From contig CATXTO010000016.1 of assembly GCA_958402445.1 (NCBI GenBank), forward strand, positions 1 to 45,898: a stretch of DNA of 45,898 bases, in the 5' to 3' direction. The notes under the pieces are model-generated. The model did no database searches, was not told the DNA's origin, and was given only the letters and a program-made list of their open reading frames with translations. Below, piece by piece: positions 8,300-15,962 of the stretch; positions within the stretch are counted from its first letter, which is position 1; every line of letters begins with the position of its first letter. Made by a program: the position numbers and the translations under genes. The stretch comes from an uncultured Eubacteriales bacterium. GTDB taxonomy: Bacteria; Bacillota; Clostridia; Oscillospirales; Oscillospiraceae.

Positions 8300-9070
8300 T
8301 TACTTGGAGGCTTTTTTGCGTTTTGCCGCATAAACACAAGCTGCTGCCGCTCCTACGACCAAAAGAGCAATACCGCAGATTACCAGAGTGGGAACGCCTT
8401 GGCTGGTCTGCGGGGATTTGGGGGCATTGGGATCCGCAGTGATATCCACGTTGTCCACGGCAAACGCGACCGGAGACAGGCTGTTGAAGGTAACGGTCAC
8501 GCTGCCATCGTCGCCGCGGACCACCTGGTCGTTCGGAATGACCTCCCATTGCTGATCGGCAAGGTTATGCAGTACAAGGAGAAGCTGGTCCTTCTCCAGG
8601 CCGAGCTCGAACTGAATGGAAATAGAGTTACCCTCCGCAGCCAGATGCTCGGCATAGGTCCCCTGGACGGTGACGTCGAACAGGTCCCGTACCACCAGAT
8701 CCGCAACGTCCGTTTCCGATGAGAGTTGGGAAAGCACAGTTTTTAGATTGTCCGCCAGCTCACTGAGCGACCCCACGGAATTGATTTGTTTGTAGGCATT
8801 GAGAAGCTTCGTGCGGATGTCGTCCGCCGCATTCTCCGCCTCAGAGACCGGGGTCACAATTAGGTCGGTGGCGGGAACGCCGATCACCTCGTTGCCGTGC
8901 GCGTCTCGGATGATGGCAGATACGGAATTTCCGCCTTTATCCTGAACCGCAGAGACGGCGGGAGCTCCTTTTTGCTCAACGCTGGGCGTGAAATTGGATG
9001 CAGAGGCGGAAATGGGAAGAGCCAGCAGGATGAGCATTGCGGTCAGTACACTTACAAGTCTTTTTTTCAC
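8300..9070 (-). CDS. Secreted protein with class B sortase-type sorting signal
   Basis: The 256-residue protein starts with a classical signal peptide (KKRL, hydrophobic stretch, ISASAS cleavage region). It ends with a cell-wall sorting signal: SPQTS at residues 219-223, then a ~20-residue hydrophobic span and the basic tail KRKKASK. SPQTS resembles the NPQTN and SPKTG motifs used by class B sortases. The middle is rich in acidic residues and beta-prone, with no family that I recognise. GGAGG 8 bases before GTG 9070 fixes the start; the ATG at 9085 overlaps that site. It lies 47 bases downstream of the sortase gene, so it is the likely substrate. Confidence 0.78.
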   Translation of the reverse strand: MKKRLVSVLTAMLILLALPISASASNFTPSVEQKGAPAVSAVQDKGGNSVSAIIRDAHGNEVIGVPATDLIVTPVSEAENAADDIRTKLLNAYKQINSVGSLSELADNLKTVLSQLSSETDVADLVVRDLFDVTVQGTYAEHLAAEGNSISIQFELGLEKDQLLLVLHNLADQQWEVIPNDQVVRGDDGSVTVTFNSLSPVAFAVDNVDITADPNAPKSPQTSQGVPTLVICGIALLVVGAAAACVYAAKRKKASK

Positions 9071-9117
9071 GGTATGTTCCTCCATTTAATCGCGGATATT
9101 ATATAAAAGATTTCAGG

Positions 9118-9915
9118 TCACGGCAGCTTTGCCATCACCAGGAATCTCTGATTTTTATCTCCATAGAGACAGGTGGATAGGATCACGACATGGCCGCTGT
9201 TCTGGGAATACGCCGCCTGGTCGAAATTTGCGCCGATGGCGTGGATCGAATAAATGCTTTGAAAGAAGGCGCTTGAGATCCGCTTGCTGGAAAAGTCATA
9301 GTTCCAAAGGATGTGTCGGTTATCGTAGGGCACCGCGGCAAATACCTGATAATGAAGTTCACGATCTTCCAAGTATATGATAATCTCCTCGTGCTCGTGA
9401 AATGACTGCGGATCGGAATAAGCCTCCTGCAGTGACCCGAACATAGCCCCATCCTTTCTTCTGTGCCCATAAATAACGGTGACGGGGTCGGTGAAGTCGG
9501 AGCCGTTGTAGGCGCCTTCGATAAAGATGGCCCCTTCTGAGGCACGCTCTTTTTGCCAGTCGTGATTCAAATAAAAGGAGTCGTCGTCCGCGCTCCGTAG
9601 AATCGGATAGCTGATTTCCGTTTCCGGAATCGCCAGCCAGCCCACGATGTCCGGATTGATTTCCTGCAGGGCGGGAAAATCTATTGGGCTCACGTAGGGC
9701 GCTTGGGTCGCCTCCTGGCGGATGTTCTGAGGCTCGGTCTGCTTGCTCCCCGGCAGGGGAGCGGGCTTCTGCGAAGGGTCCGGGCTCTGCTGACCGGGCA
9801 CGGTGAAGCTGGAAAGACCGGCTTGTTTTGCGCCTGGGGGCCAAACGGCTCTGGCCAGCAGCAAAGCGCCGATCACCAGACAAAACGCGGCGATTCCGGC
9901 ATAGATTTTCTTCAT
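9118..9915 (-). CDS. srtB: Class B sortase
   Basis: The 265-residue enzyme has an N-terminal signal anchor (residues 4-24), a Pro/Gln-rich linker to about residue 75 and a sortase domain. Catalytic residues are visible as H151 in IYGHRR, C249 in ILSTC and R257 in NQRFLVMAKL. The spacing and the WLAIPETEISYPIL and NHDWQKE segments are class B features. It would cleave a sorting motif and join the protein to the cell wall; the next gene supplies a candidate substrate. ATG 9915 overlaps the cpsB stop as ATGA, so the two are translationally coupled. Confidence 0.92.
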   Translation of the reverse strand: MKKIYAGIAAFCLVIGALLLARAVWPPGAKQAGLSSFTVPGQQSPDPSQKPAPLPGSKQTEPQNIRQEATQAPYVSPIDFPALQEINPDIVGWLAIPETEISYPILRSADDDSFYLNHDWQKERASEGAIFIEGAYNGSDFTDPVTVIYGHRRKDGAMFGSLQEAYSDPQSFHEHEEIIIYLEDRELHYQVFAAVPYDNRHILWNYDFSSKRISSAFFQSIYSIHAIGANFDQAAYSQNSGHVVILSTCLYGDKNQRFLVMAKLP

Positions 9916-10622
9916 GGAATGAGCACTTCCTCTGCGCATAGGAGCTCCTGGCTCAAATGCTCCATTTGTCGAATCGCCTCGTACCCCAGGTGCGCGGAGA
10001 TGATCTGAACCGCTTTCCCAATTGTGGGCGGGCGGCTGCGCATATTATGGCAGTCTGAACCCAGCACATGAATTTTCCCCGCCCGCAGCATGTTCAGAGC
10101 TTTTCGCTGGGTCAGTCTCCTGCAGAAAAAGCCGGCGTTGGCCTGTATGCGGACATTGTGCGCCAGCAGGATTTCCCATGCGTCGGACGGCATGAATTCA
10201 AGATACCGCTCGATGTGCGCCAGCAGAATGGTCATGTCTGAACGGGAGCTCAGCTCCAAAATATCCTGCAACATCCGCTTGCTCCACCGGGAAAACGGCA
10301 TTTCCAAAAGGAGCAGGTCTGAATTTTCAATTTTGAGCAAGCCGAGATCTTCCGTCATGCAGATGCCCTCATAGTAGCGGACCTCTGCGCCCAGCAGAAT
10401 CTCCGGCATGGAAGCCTGCAGGAAAGGCCGCAATCGCGCCCAGGAACGGTTCCTTCGTTCTAAGAACTGCTGGGGAGATTGTTCCTCTGCGTAAAAATGA
10501 GGGGTTGCCACAAGCCTCGTTACCTCTTGGCTGGCGGAGGAAAGCAGCAGGCGGATGCTTTCCTCCAAACTTTCTGCCCCGTCGTCCAGAGAGGGAAGAA
10601 TATGCGCATGAAAGTCGGTCAT
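9912..10622 (-). CDS. CpsB/YwqE-type tyrosine-protein phosphatase (PHP domain)
   Basis: The 236-residue protein has the PHP-fold metal sites of Gram-positive capsule phosphatases: DFHAHILPSLDDGA at the start, ATPHFYA, LLGAEVRYYEG, LLAHIERY, and near the end VLGSDCHNMRSRPP. CpsB removes phosphate from the tyrosine-rich tail of CpsD and so tunes polymer length and attachment. The gene overlaps the kinase gene upstream by 4 bases and the sortase gene downstream by 4 bases, so all three should be made together. Confidence 0.93.
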   Translation of the reverse strand: MTDFHAHILPSLDDGAESLEESIRLLLSSASQEVTRLVATPHFYAEEQSPQQFLERRNRSWARLRPFLQASMPEILLGAEVRYYEGICMTEDLGLLKIENSDLLLLEMPFSRWSKRMLQDILELSSRSDMTILLAHIERYLEFMPSDAWEILLAHNVRIQANAGFFCRRLTQRKALNMLRAGKIHVLGSDCHNMRSRPPTIGKAVQIISAHLGYEAIRQMEHLSQELLCAEEVLIP

Positions 10623-11407
10623 GTGTGATTCGCATCCTTACCCTTCGTGTCCACGCCCAAGGGCGGGGCGCCCTTTTGATTGTAGCCGGTTGGGTAGGAA
10701 GGGCCGTATATCTTCTTATATTTGGTATTTCCCTTGGACGCGGACTCCGAGCGTGTCATAACAAAGCCCAGCACCTTGACCTGCAGGAACTCCAGCTGCC
10801 GCATGGTCTCCGCCAGCGACCGCCGATCACAGTAATCCTGTCGAACCACAACGATCATCCCGTGAATTAGCTTTGAAATGACCAGGCCGTCTGAAACCGC
10901 GGTGATAGGCGGCAGGTCAAAAATCACATAGTCATATTCCTGGGCCAGCAATTCTACCAGTCTGTTCATATTCTTAGAGCCTAAAAGCTCCGACGGGTTC
11001 GGAGGGACGTCTCCAGATGGAATGACGTACAGATTATCCAGCATGCCGGACTCGGATAGGGCTTCTTTCCCGTTGCACAGTCCAGCCAGCAGGTTGGAAA
11101 GGCCGGGCGTACTCTGGATACCCAGCAATTTTGCCAAGCTCGGCAGGCGCATATCCGCGTCGATCAGCAGCACCTTATTCCCTGTTTGTGCGATGCTGTA
11201 AGCCAGGTTGACTGAGGTTGTGCTCTTTCCCTCGTTGCGCAGGGCGCTGGTGACGCCGATGATCTTTCCCCCGTTGGAGGGGATACTGAACATCAGGTTC
11301 GTGCGCAGTAATTTATAGGCCTCCGAGGCGGCAAAATTCAGCCGGCCTCCCAGCATCTGCCGCTGATTGCGGGACGCCGACGCATCTAATTTGCCTTTTT
11401 TACTCAT
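10619..11407 (-). CDS. CpsD/CapB-type BY-kinase
   Basis: The 262-residue cytoplasmic tyrosine kinase has a Walker A-like SALRNEGKST at residues 54-63, Walker A' LLIDADMRLPS at 80-90 and a Walker B-like YVIFDLPP. The C-terminal tail carries the tyrosine cluster KYKKIYGPSYPTGY, the autophosphorylation site of bacterial tyrosine kinases. The usual PGEGKS becomes RNEGKS, a conservative change. The membrane partner Wzz/CpsC is the gene immediately before it (8-base overlap) and the phosphatase the one after it, making a complete chain-length control set. Confidence 0.94.
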   Translation of the reverse strand: MSKKGKLDASASRNQRQMLGGRLNFAASEAYKLLRTNLMFSIPSNGGKIIGVTSALRNEGKSTTSVNLAYSIAQTGNKVLLIDADMRLPSLAKLLGIQSTPGLSNLLAGLCNGKEALSESGMLDNLYVIPSGDVPPNPSELLGSKNMNRLVELLAQEYDYVIFDLPPITAVSDGLVISKLIHGMIVVVRQDYCDRRSLAETMRQLEFLQVKVLGFVMTRSESASKGNTKYKKIYGPSYPTGYNQKGAPPLGVDTKGKDANHT

Positions 11408-12158
11408 GTTTTTTCCTCCTTTCCAGATAATCGCCCCCGTAATATCCGCCGCTGGAGCTGATCATCAGATCCGGTATAACGGCCAGCAAGGGCACGCCTT
11501 CGTACGCCTGCAGAAGATAGTCCTCGCTGTGAATGAGATCGTCCTTCATCTCCGCAAGGATAATGAGGATACAGCTGATGGCCAGCCCCACAAGGATGCC
11601 CACCGCGGTGTACAGCGTGATGTTGGGCGATGCTTTTGTGCTGGGTACCACGGCATAATCCACCAGCCGCACGGAGCTCCCCTCCACGATATCGGAGATT
11701 CTCTCCGGTAATACCTGGGCGATGGTATTCGCGAGGACCTCCGCCTCCTTTGGGTCCTCACTTGTGACGGCGATCTCGAAGATCTCCGTTCCATTCACGG
11801 CGGAAGCGGATATCATCCCGGCCAGCTCCTCGTAGGTATAGGCGAGACCAGCCTCTTCGATTACAGTTTCCAGGGTGGTGCGCGTTTTTAAAATAACTGT
11901 ATAGGTAGCGACCAGGCTCTGTGCCGCGGATAGCTCCGAGGTGCTGATGCTAAAGCTGGTGCTGCCCATGGAAAAGGAGCTGTTGTTCACATACATCAGC
12001 GCCTTGGACTCGTATCGGGGTGTGATGAAAAAGGACGCGTAAGAAAACGCCGCGCCGCCGGCCAGAACGATCGCCAGCAGAATGGCCCAGGCACGGTGCC
12101 ACAATGCACCGAGCAGCCGAAATAAGTCGAATCCCACATACTCTTTATTTGTTTCCAT
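11400..12158 (-). CDS. Wzz/CpsC-type chain-length regulator
   Basis: The 252-residue protein has the polysaccharide co-polymerase layout: a short cytoplasmic N-terminus, membrane span near residues 22-45, an extracellular part with PRYESKALMYV and ILKTRTTLETVIEEAGL, and a second span after the proline-containing VPSTKASPNITLYTAVGILVG segment. It has no kinase domain and would activate the separate CpsD kinase encoded next. AGGGGG lies before the ATG. A possible 49-codon reading frame ends 14 bases inside this gene and could couple its translation. Confidence 0.92.
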   Translation of the reverse strand: METNKEYVGFDLFRLLGALWHRAWAILLAIVLAGGAAFSYASFFITPRYESKALMYVNNSSFSMGSTSFSISTSELSAAQSLVATYTVILKTRTTLETVIEEAGLAYTYEELAGMISASAVNGTEIFEIAVTSEDPKEAEVLANTIAQVLPERISDIVEGSSVRLVDYAVVPSTKASPNITLYTAVGILVGLAISCILIILAEMKDDLIHSEDYLLQAYEGVPLLAVIPDLMISSSGGYYGGDYLERRKKHE

Positions 12159-12294
12159 TATTTTCCCCCTGCCGCAGGTGATCTCTGTCGTTTCTCAGGA
12201 ATTGCGCCACCGGGTTTCTTTTCTGTCCGGCGTCGGTATGCTCCGCGGGATGGGGGCCAATAGAACCGGCGCCGCCGGTAAGGAGAGCTGACAT
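12145..12294 (-). CDS. Possible 49-aa small protein upstream of wzz
   Basis: An ATG at 12294 has a strong AGGAGG site 7 bases upstream and opens a 49-codon frame ending TAA at 12145, overlapping the wzz start. The peptide begins MSALLTGGAG, is polar and Asn/Gln/Arg-rich towards its end, and has no recognised family or membrane span. It fills the otherwise unexplained 147-base gap between ugd and wzz. Either it is a small protein, or the reading is a device that couples translation of wzz to ugd. A 20-base part of it also occurs, with one change, at 1841-1860. Confidence 0.45.
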   Translation of the reverse strand: MSALLTGGAGSIGPHPAEHTDAGQKRNPVAQFLRNDRDHLRQGENNGNK

Positions 12295-12305
12295 CTCGAT
12301 ACCTC

Positions 12306-13490
12306 CTAATCTCTAAAATACAGGTCTCTCGTGTAAACCTTATCTAATATGTCTGCGATTTCCTCCTGATAACGGTTTGCAACCACGAGATCGCTGCTCG
12401 CTTTAAATGCATTCAGGTCGTGAATTACTTGGTATCCGTGGAAGCGGTCCTCCGCCAGGCTCGGTTCATAAATCACGGTTTCGATTCCCTTTTCGCTGAG
12501 GCGTCTCATCACGCCCTGAATGCTGCTTTGTCTAAAATTGTCGCTGCCGGATTTCATGGTAAGCCGGTATATGCCCACCGTTTTGGGCTTTCTTGCTGCA
12601 ATTTGCTCCGCGATAAAATCCTTCCGCGTGTGATTGGCGTCCACAATCGCGCCGATTAAATTCTGCGGAATATCCCGGTAATTGGCCCTGAGCTGCTTTG
12701 TGTCTTTTGGCAGACAGTAGCCGCCATAGCCAAAGGAGGGATTATTATAGTGTGTCCCAATGCGGGGATCCAGCCCCACCCCATCGATGATGGATTTTGT
12801 GTCAAGGCCGCGCACCTCGGCGTAGGTGTCAAGCTCGTTAAAGAAAGCCACGCGCAGAGCAAGGTATGTATTCGAGAAAAGCTTCACGGCTTCTGCCTCC
12901 GTGGATCGCATGATTCGAATTGCAATACCTTTTTTACTCGCGCTGTCCGCCAGCAGATCGGCAAAGGTCTGCGCGGCGTCTATTAGACCGTCGTTCAGCT
13001 CGGGCACGCCGACAATAATGCGGCTGGGGTACAGGTTATCGTACAGAGCCCTGCCCTCGCGCAGAAATTCAGGGCTGAACAAAATTCTGGGGCAGCCGAA
13101 CCGCCTGACGGCCAGTTCGGTAAAGCCCACCGGCACTGTGGACTTAATCACCATGGTTGCCCGCGGGTTCACGGCCAGGACCTGCCGGATCACGGCTTCC
13201 ACGGAAGAGGTGTCGAAATGATTGAGCTGCGGGTCGTAATTGGTCGGCGTGGAGATAATCACCAGATCCGCCTGTTGATACGCAGCGTCCGCGTCGGTGG
13301 TTGCAGTCAGATCCAGCGCATGGGAAGCCAAATATTCTGTGATCTCCGCATCCAAAATGGGAGAGACCCTTTGATTGATCAACGCGACCTTTTCAGGCAG
13401 GATATCAACTGCGGTGACAGAATGCTTTTGTGCTAAAAGGACGGCCAGGGATAAGCCCACATAGCCGGTACCGGCGATCGCAATGTTCAT
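12306..13490 (-). CDS. ugd: UDP-glucose 6-dehydrogenase
   Basis: The 394-residue enzyme oxidises UDP-glucose to UDP-glucuronic acid with two NAD. It has the NAD-binding GTGYVGLS near residue 7, the hinge ILFSPEFLREGRALYDN, and the catalytic cysteine C259 in GYGGYCLPKDTKQL. The short, ~390-residue form matches the E. coli/capsule Ugd subgroup. ATG 13490 overlaps the previous stop as ATGA, with AGGAGG upstream; the longer frame to 13625 lies inside the neighbouring gene. Its product would feed glycosyltransferases and, after polymerisation, the C5-epimerase of this locus. Confidence 0.93.
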   Translation of the reverse strand: MNIAIAGTGYVGLSLAVLLAQKHSVTAVDILPEKVALINQRVSPILDAEITEYLASHALDLTATTDADAAYQQADLVIISTPTNYDPQLNHFDTSSVEAVIRQVLAVNPRATMVIKSTVPVGFTELAVRRFGCPRILFSPEFLREGRALYDNLYPSRIIVGVPELNDGLIDAAQTFADLLADSASKKGIAIRIMRSTEAEAVKLFSNTYLALRVAFFNELDTYAEVRGLDTKSIIDGVGLDPRIGTHYNNPSFGYGGYCLPKDTKQLRANYRDIPQNLIGAIVDANHTRKDFIAEQIAARKPKTVGIYRLTMKSGSDNFRQSSIQGVMRRLSEKGIETVIYEPSLAEDRFHGYQVIHDLNAFKASSDLVVANRYQEEIADILDKVYTRDLYFRD

Positions 13491-15940
13491 GGCGTGATCT
13501 CCTCCTCTGTTTGGTTGAGCGGCGCCGGACGGTACACCATTCTGGAGGCGTTCTCCCGCCAGTTGTCCGTCTCGTCCGCCATAACTCTGTAGCAAAATAA
13601 GCCGGTGGATTGCCTTAAATCCCAAGTGCCCGCATATAGAAAATAAGCCGTTTGATTCCGCCAGTCCTCCTCGTAGGAGGTATACAGAGCATCTCCATAA
13701 AAGGTGCTCGCCGGCGCGCCGACCTGGCTGGGGAGCATGATCGTCGGGTTCTCTCTGTCGTAACCCAGCGCCTGGACGGACATCACGGAATAATCGATTT
13801 CCTGTCCGGCCACGGGGCGCTGCTGCTGAACGGCCAGGTCATATGCCAAGGTCACGGCCTGCTTGTTCGGATATGTGACGGTGATCTCGCTTCCCACGGC
13901 ATATACGCCGTCCAGCCAAATCATGGCGCTGCCCCAGATGTTTTCCATATATCGGTATTGAAAGGAGGATAAGCCGTCCTCGCCCCAGGAGCCGGAGTGA
14001 TACGCAAGCTCGTTCGTTTCCCCGGTTATGCTGGGCACATGGGAGATCTGCGTTTCGCCTGCTGTAATTTCCAGAGGATCGCCGCTGAACGCGATGCGAT
14101 ACTGATTGCCCTGGGCCTGGATGGACGTTATGATTCTCGAAAAAGCTGGATCATATTTTCTGCCGCCGTACCATTGCTCGTACGTGCTGATCGTAACGGC
14201 GTCCCCAACCTGAAACCGCGAAGTCAGCTTGTTCGCGGCAATCACGATTTCGTTGGATTTTTCCGCGCTCTCCAGAGCATATTGGCTGCTGGTCTGGGGG
14301 TCTGTTTCAAAGTAGGACAAATAGCAGTTGCCCATCCAAAGCGCCTGGCTGTTGCGTACGGCGGTTTCAACCAAAAACAGTCGCTGAATCGTCTGGAGCG
14401 TACACAAGTCCAGCTCTCCATAGCCCTGCCCCAACGCCGTGATTTGCCGGCGGAATTCCGCCAGGGAAAGGCTGGTTGTTGGGATCGCCCCGCTGACGCT
14501 TTGCGCGGCGCTGTCCTGGGTTGACGTTAAATACGCCGCAACGTAGATGTGGTCTACCTCCCCCTGCTCCGTCACGAAGCTGGGGTCTACGGTAAACCCG
14601 GCTCTGGGGCTGCCGCTGATTGCGATGGATTCTCGGCCATTGATCACTTGCCGTCTCACGTAGTGCTTGGGGATTTCCACAAAAATATTTCCAGCGCTGC
14701 CGTCCGTGGCAAAGGCCGGGTCATCGGGGTAGGTCACGACCCCCTGCGCGTCGATTGCGCAAGGGCGAATCTCGCTCCAGGGGAAGATGGAATCAAAATC
14801 GTTTGGATATAGGCCGGCCATTTCCTGGCCGTTGCTATAATTAAACGACAGCCCCACCGCGTCGTCCGTGCGCTCCAGGAGGATCGTGGGGTCGTCCACA
14901 TCCCAGGCCACGCCGTAGACTCCGTCCGTTACAACAGGCCTGCGCGTGTAATCGATTTCTACAACGGGTAATACAAGCGCCGTGAGGGTGACGCTGTCGC
15001 CCTTGTCCAATTCAATCCGGGGCATATCCGAGATCCGGCCGCCGTTTTGGTCGGACCAGGCGCCGTTTTCGTAGCACAAGGCGTCCCCGACGGAGAGCTT
15101 GTCCAGGGAATAAACGCTTTGCCGGTAGGGCTGATAATCCGTGGGGAATCTGCCGTACTCGATCTGAATGCGCTCGTCCAGCGTTGCGGACTCGGTATCA
15201 CTTTCATCGGCATACGCGACCCTGCAAGCCACCGCGCCCTGAGGGATCTCCACGGTGGCGGTGATGCGATTGGTTACGGCATTGTTGCCTGCCGCTCGGT
15301 ACTGCGCGCTGTCGTCCCCGCGTACCAGCAACTCTCCGCTGGCCATCTTGAATTGCCAGACGGCGCGATTGTATCCCCCGGACATCGTCAAAAACCCCTG
15401 CTGGGAGTCGATATCAAACCATTGTGTCGTCCGCCACGCCGGGGCGTCCGCGCCGAGGTATTTTTTCTCATACTTGCCTGAAAACAGGTTTTTGCCGGTT
15501 ACGGTAACCTTGACGTCACCCGGATAAAGAACGTTCGAGATGTTCCAAGTAAAGGAACGGATGTGGTCTTGTATCACGGCCGTGCTTCTGGAAGGAGACA
15601 GGCAGATCATGGCGTCGGATTCGATGACCTCCATGGAGGCGATCTCCTGATAGATGCTGATGGCATAGCGCTCTTTGCCCATGGCTGCGTACCAGGACGC
15701 TAGCAGCAGCTTTGCGTCGGTATCGGCCGGAGCCTTCGCACAATAAAGCGCTAACTGAATCGCGGCCTTTTCCTCGTTTCCCGCGTCATACAGGTCCACG
15801 GCTCTCTGGTACATGCGTTCAGCCGAGCCCTCCACCGTGCGCCTGTCCTGGGCATATTTGATTGCAGAAAAAGCCAGGACCAGGAATAAGACCCCCAGGG
15901 CAAGCCCCAGCAATAGTCCTGCTTTTTTTTGTTTTTTCAT
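13487..15940 (-). CDS. 817-aa membrane-anchored protein: TPR-like region plus phage tail-fibre/C-type-lectin-like modules
   Basis: Residues 8-28 form a membrane anchor, and 38-102 look like two TPR helices pairs (MYQRAVDLYDAGNEEKAA; ASWYAAMGKERYAISIYQEI). The remaining ~700 residues resemble phage structural proteins. IQIEYGRFPTDYQPY (258-272) matches the 'LElG..aT.YepY' end of tail carbohydrate-binding modules. DFDSIFPWSEI (381-391), NIFVEIPKHY (418-427) and HIYVAAY fit a tail-fibre domain. RNSQALWMG (529-537), YRYMENIWG (662-670) and IWLDGVY fit the C-type-lectin/FGE-like fold of tail tip proteins, which ends like ENASRMVYRP. Its GC content and coupling to ugd (ATGA) make it part of the operon. 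A role in binding the polymer outside the membrane is inference. Confidence 0.75.
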   Translation of the reverse strand: MKKQKKAGLLLGLALGVLFLVLAFSAIKYAQDRRTVEGSAERMYQRAVDLYDAGNEEKAAIQLALYCAKAPADTDAKLLLASWYAAMGKERYAISIYQEIASMEVIESDAMICLSPSRSTAVIQDHIRSFTWNISNVLYPGDVKVTVTGKNLFSGKYEKKYLGADAPAWRTTQWFDIDSQQGFLTMSGGYNRAVWQFKMASGELLVRGDDSAQYRAAGNNAVTNRITATVEIPQGAVACRVAYADESDTESATLDERIQIEYGRFPTDYQPYRQSVYSLDKLSVGDALCYENGAWSDQNGGRISDMPRIELDKGDSVTLTALVLPVVEIDYTRRPVVTDGVYGVAWDVDDPTILLERTDDAVGLSFNYSNGQEMAGLYPNDFDSIFPWSEIRPCAIDAQGVVTYPDDPAFATDGSAGNIFVEIPKHYVRRQVINGRESIAISGSPRAGFTVDPSFVTEQGEVDHIYVAAYLTSTQDSAAQSVSGAIPTTSLSLAEFRRQITALGQGYGELDLCTLQTIQRLFLVETAVRNSQALWMGNCYLSYFETDPQTSSQYALESAEKSNEIVIAANKLTSRFQVGDAVTISTYEQWYGGRKYDPAFSRIITSIQAQGNQYRIAFSGDPLEITAGETQISHVPSITGETNELAYHSGSWGEDGLSSFQYRYMENIWGSAMIWLDGVYAVGSEITVTYPNKQAVTLAYDLAVQQQRPVAGQEIDYSVMSVQALGYDRENPTIMLPSQVGAPASTFYGDALYTSYEEDWRNQTAYFLYAGTWDLRQSTGLFCYRVMADETDNWRENASRMVYRPAPLNQTEEEITP

Positions 15941-15962
15941 GTCACGTCTCCTGTCGATTGAA

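Noticed and set aside
13487..13700. Diversity-generating retroelement target at the C-terminus of the 817-aa protein
   Set aside because: The C-type-lectin-like ending invites the idea, but no reverse transcriptase or template repeat is found in the window.
13487..15940. Prophage remnant
   Set aside because: No other phage gene, integrase or attachment site adjoins it, and the gene is intact, with a membrane anchor, and coupled to capsule genes.
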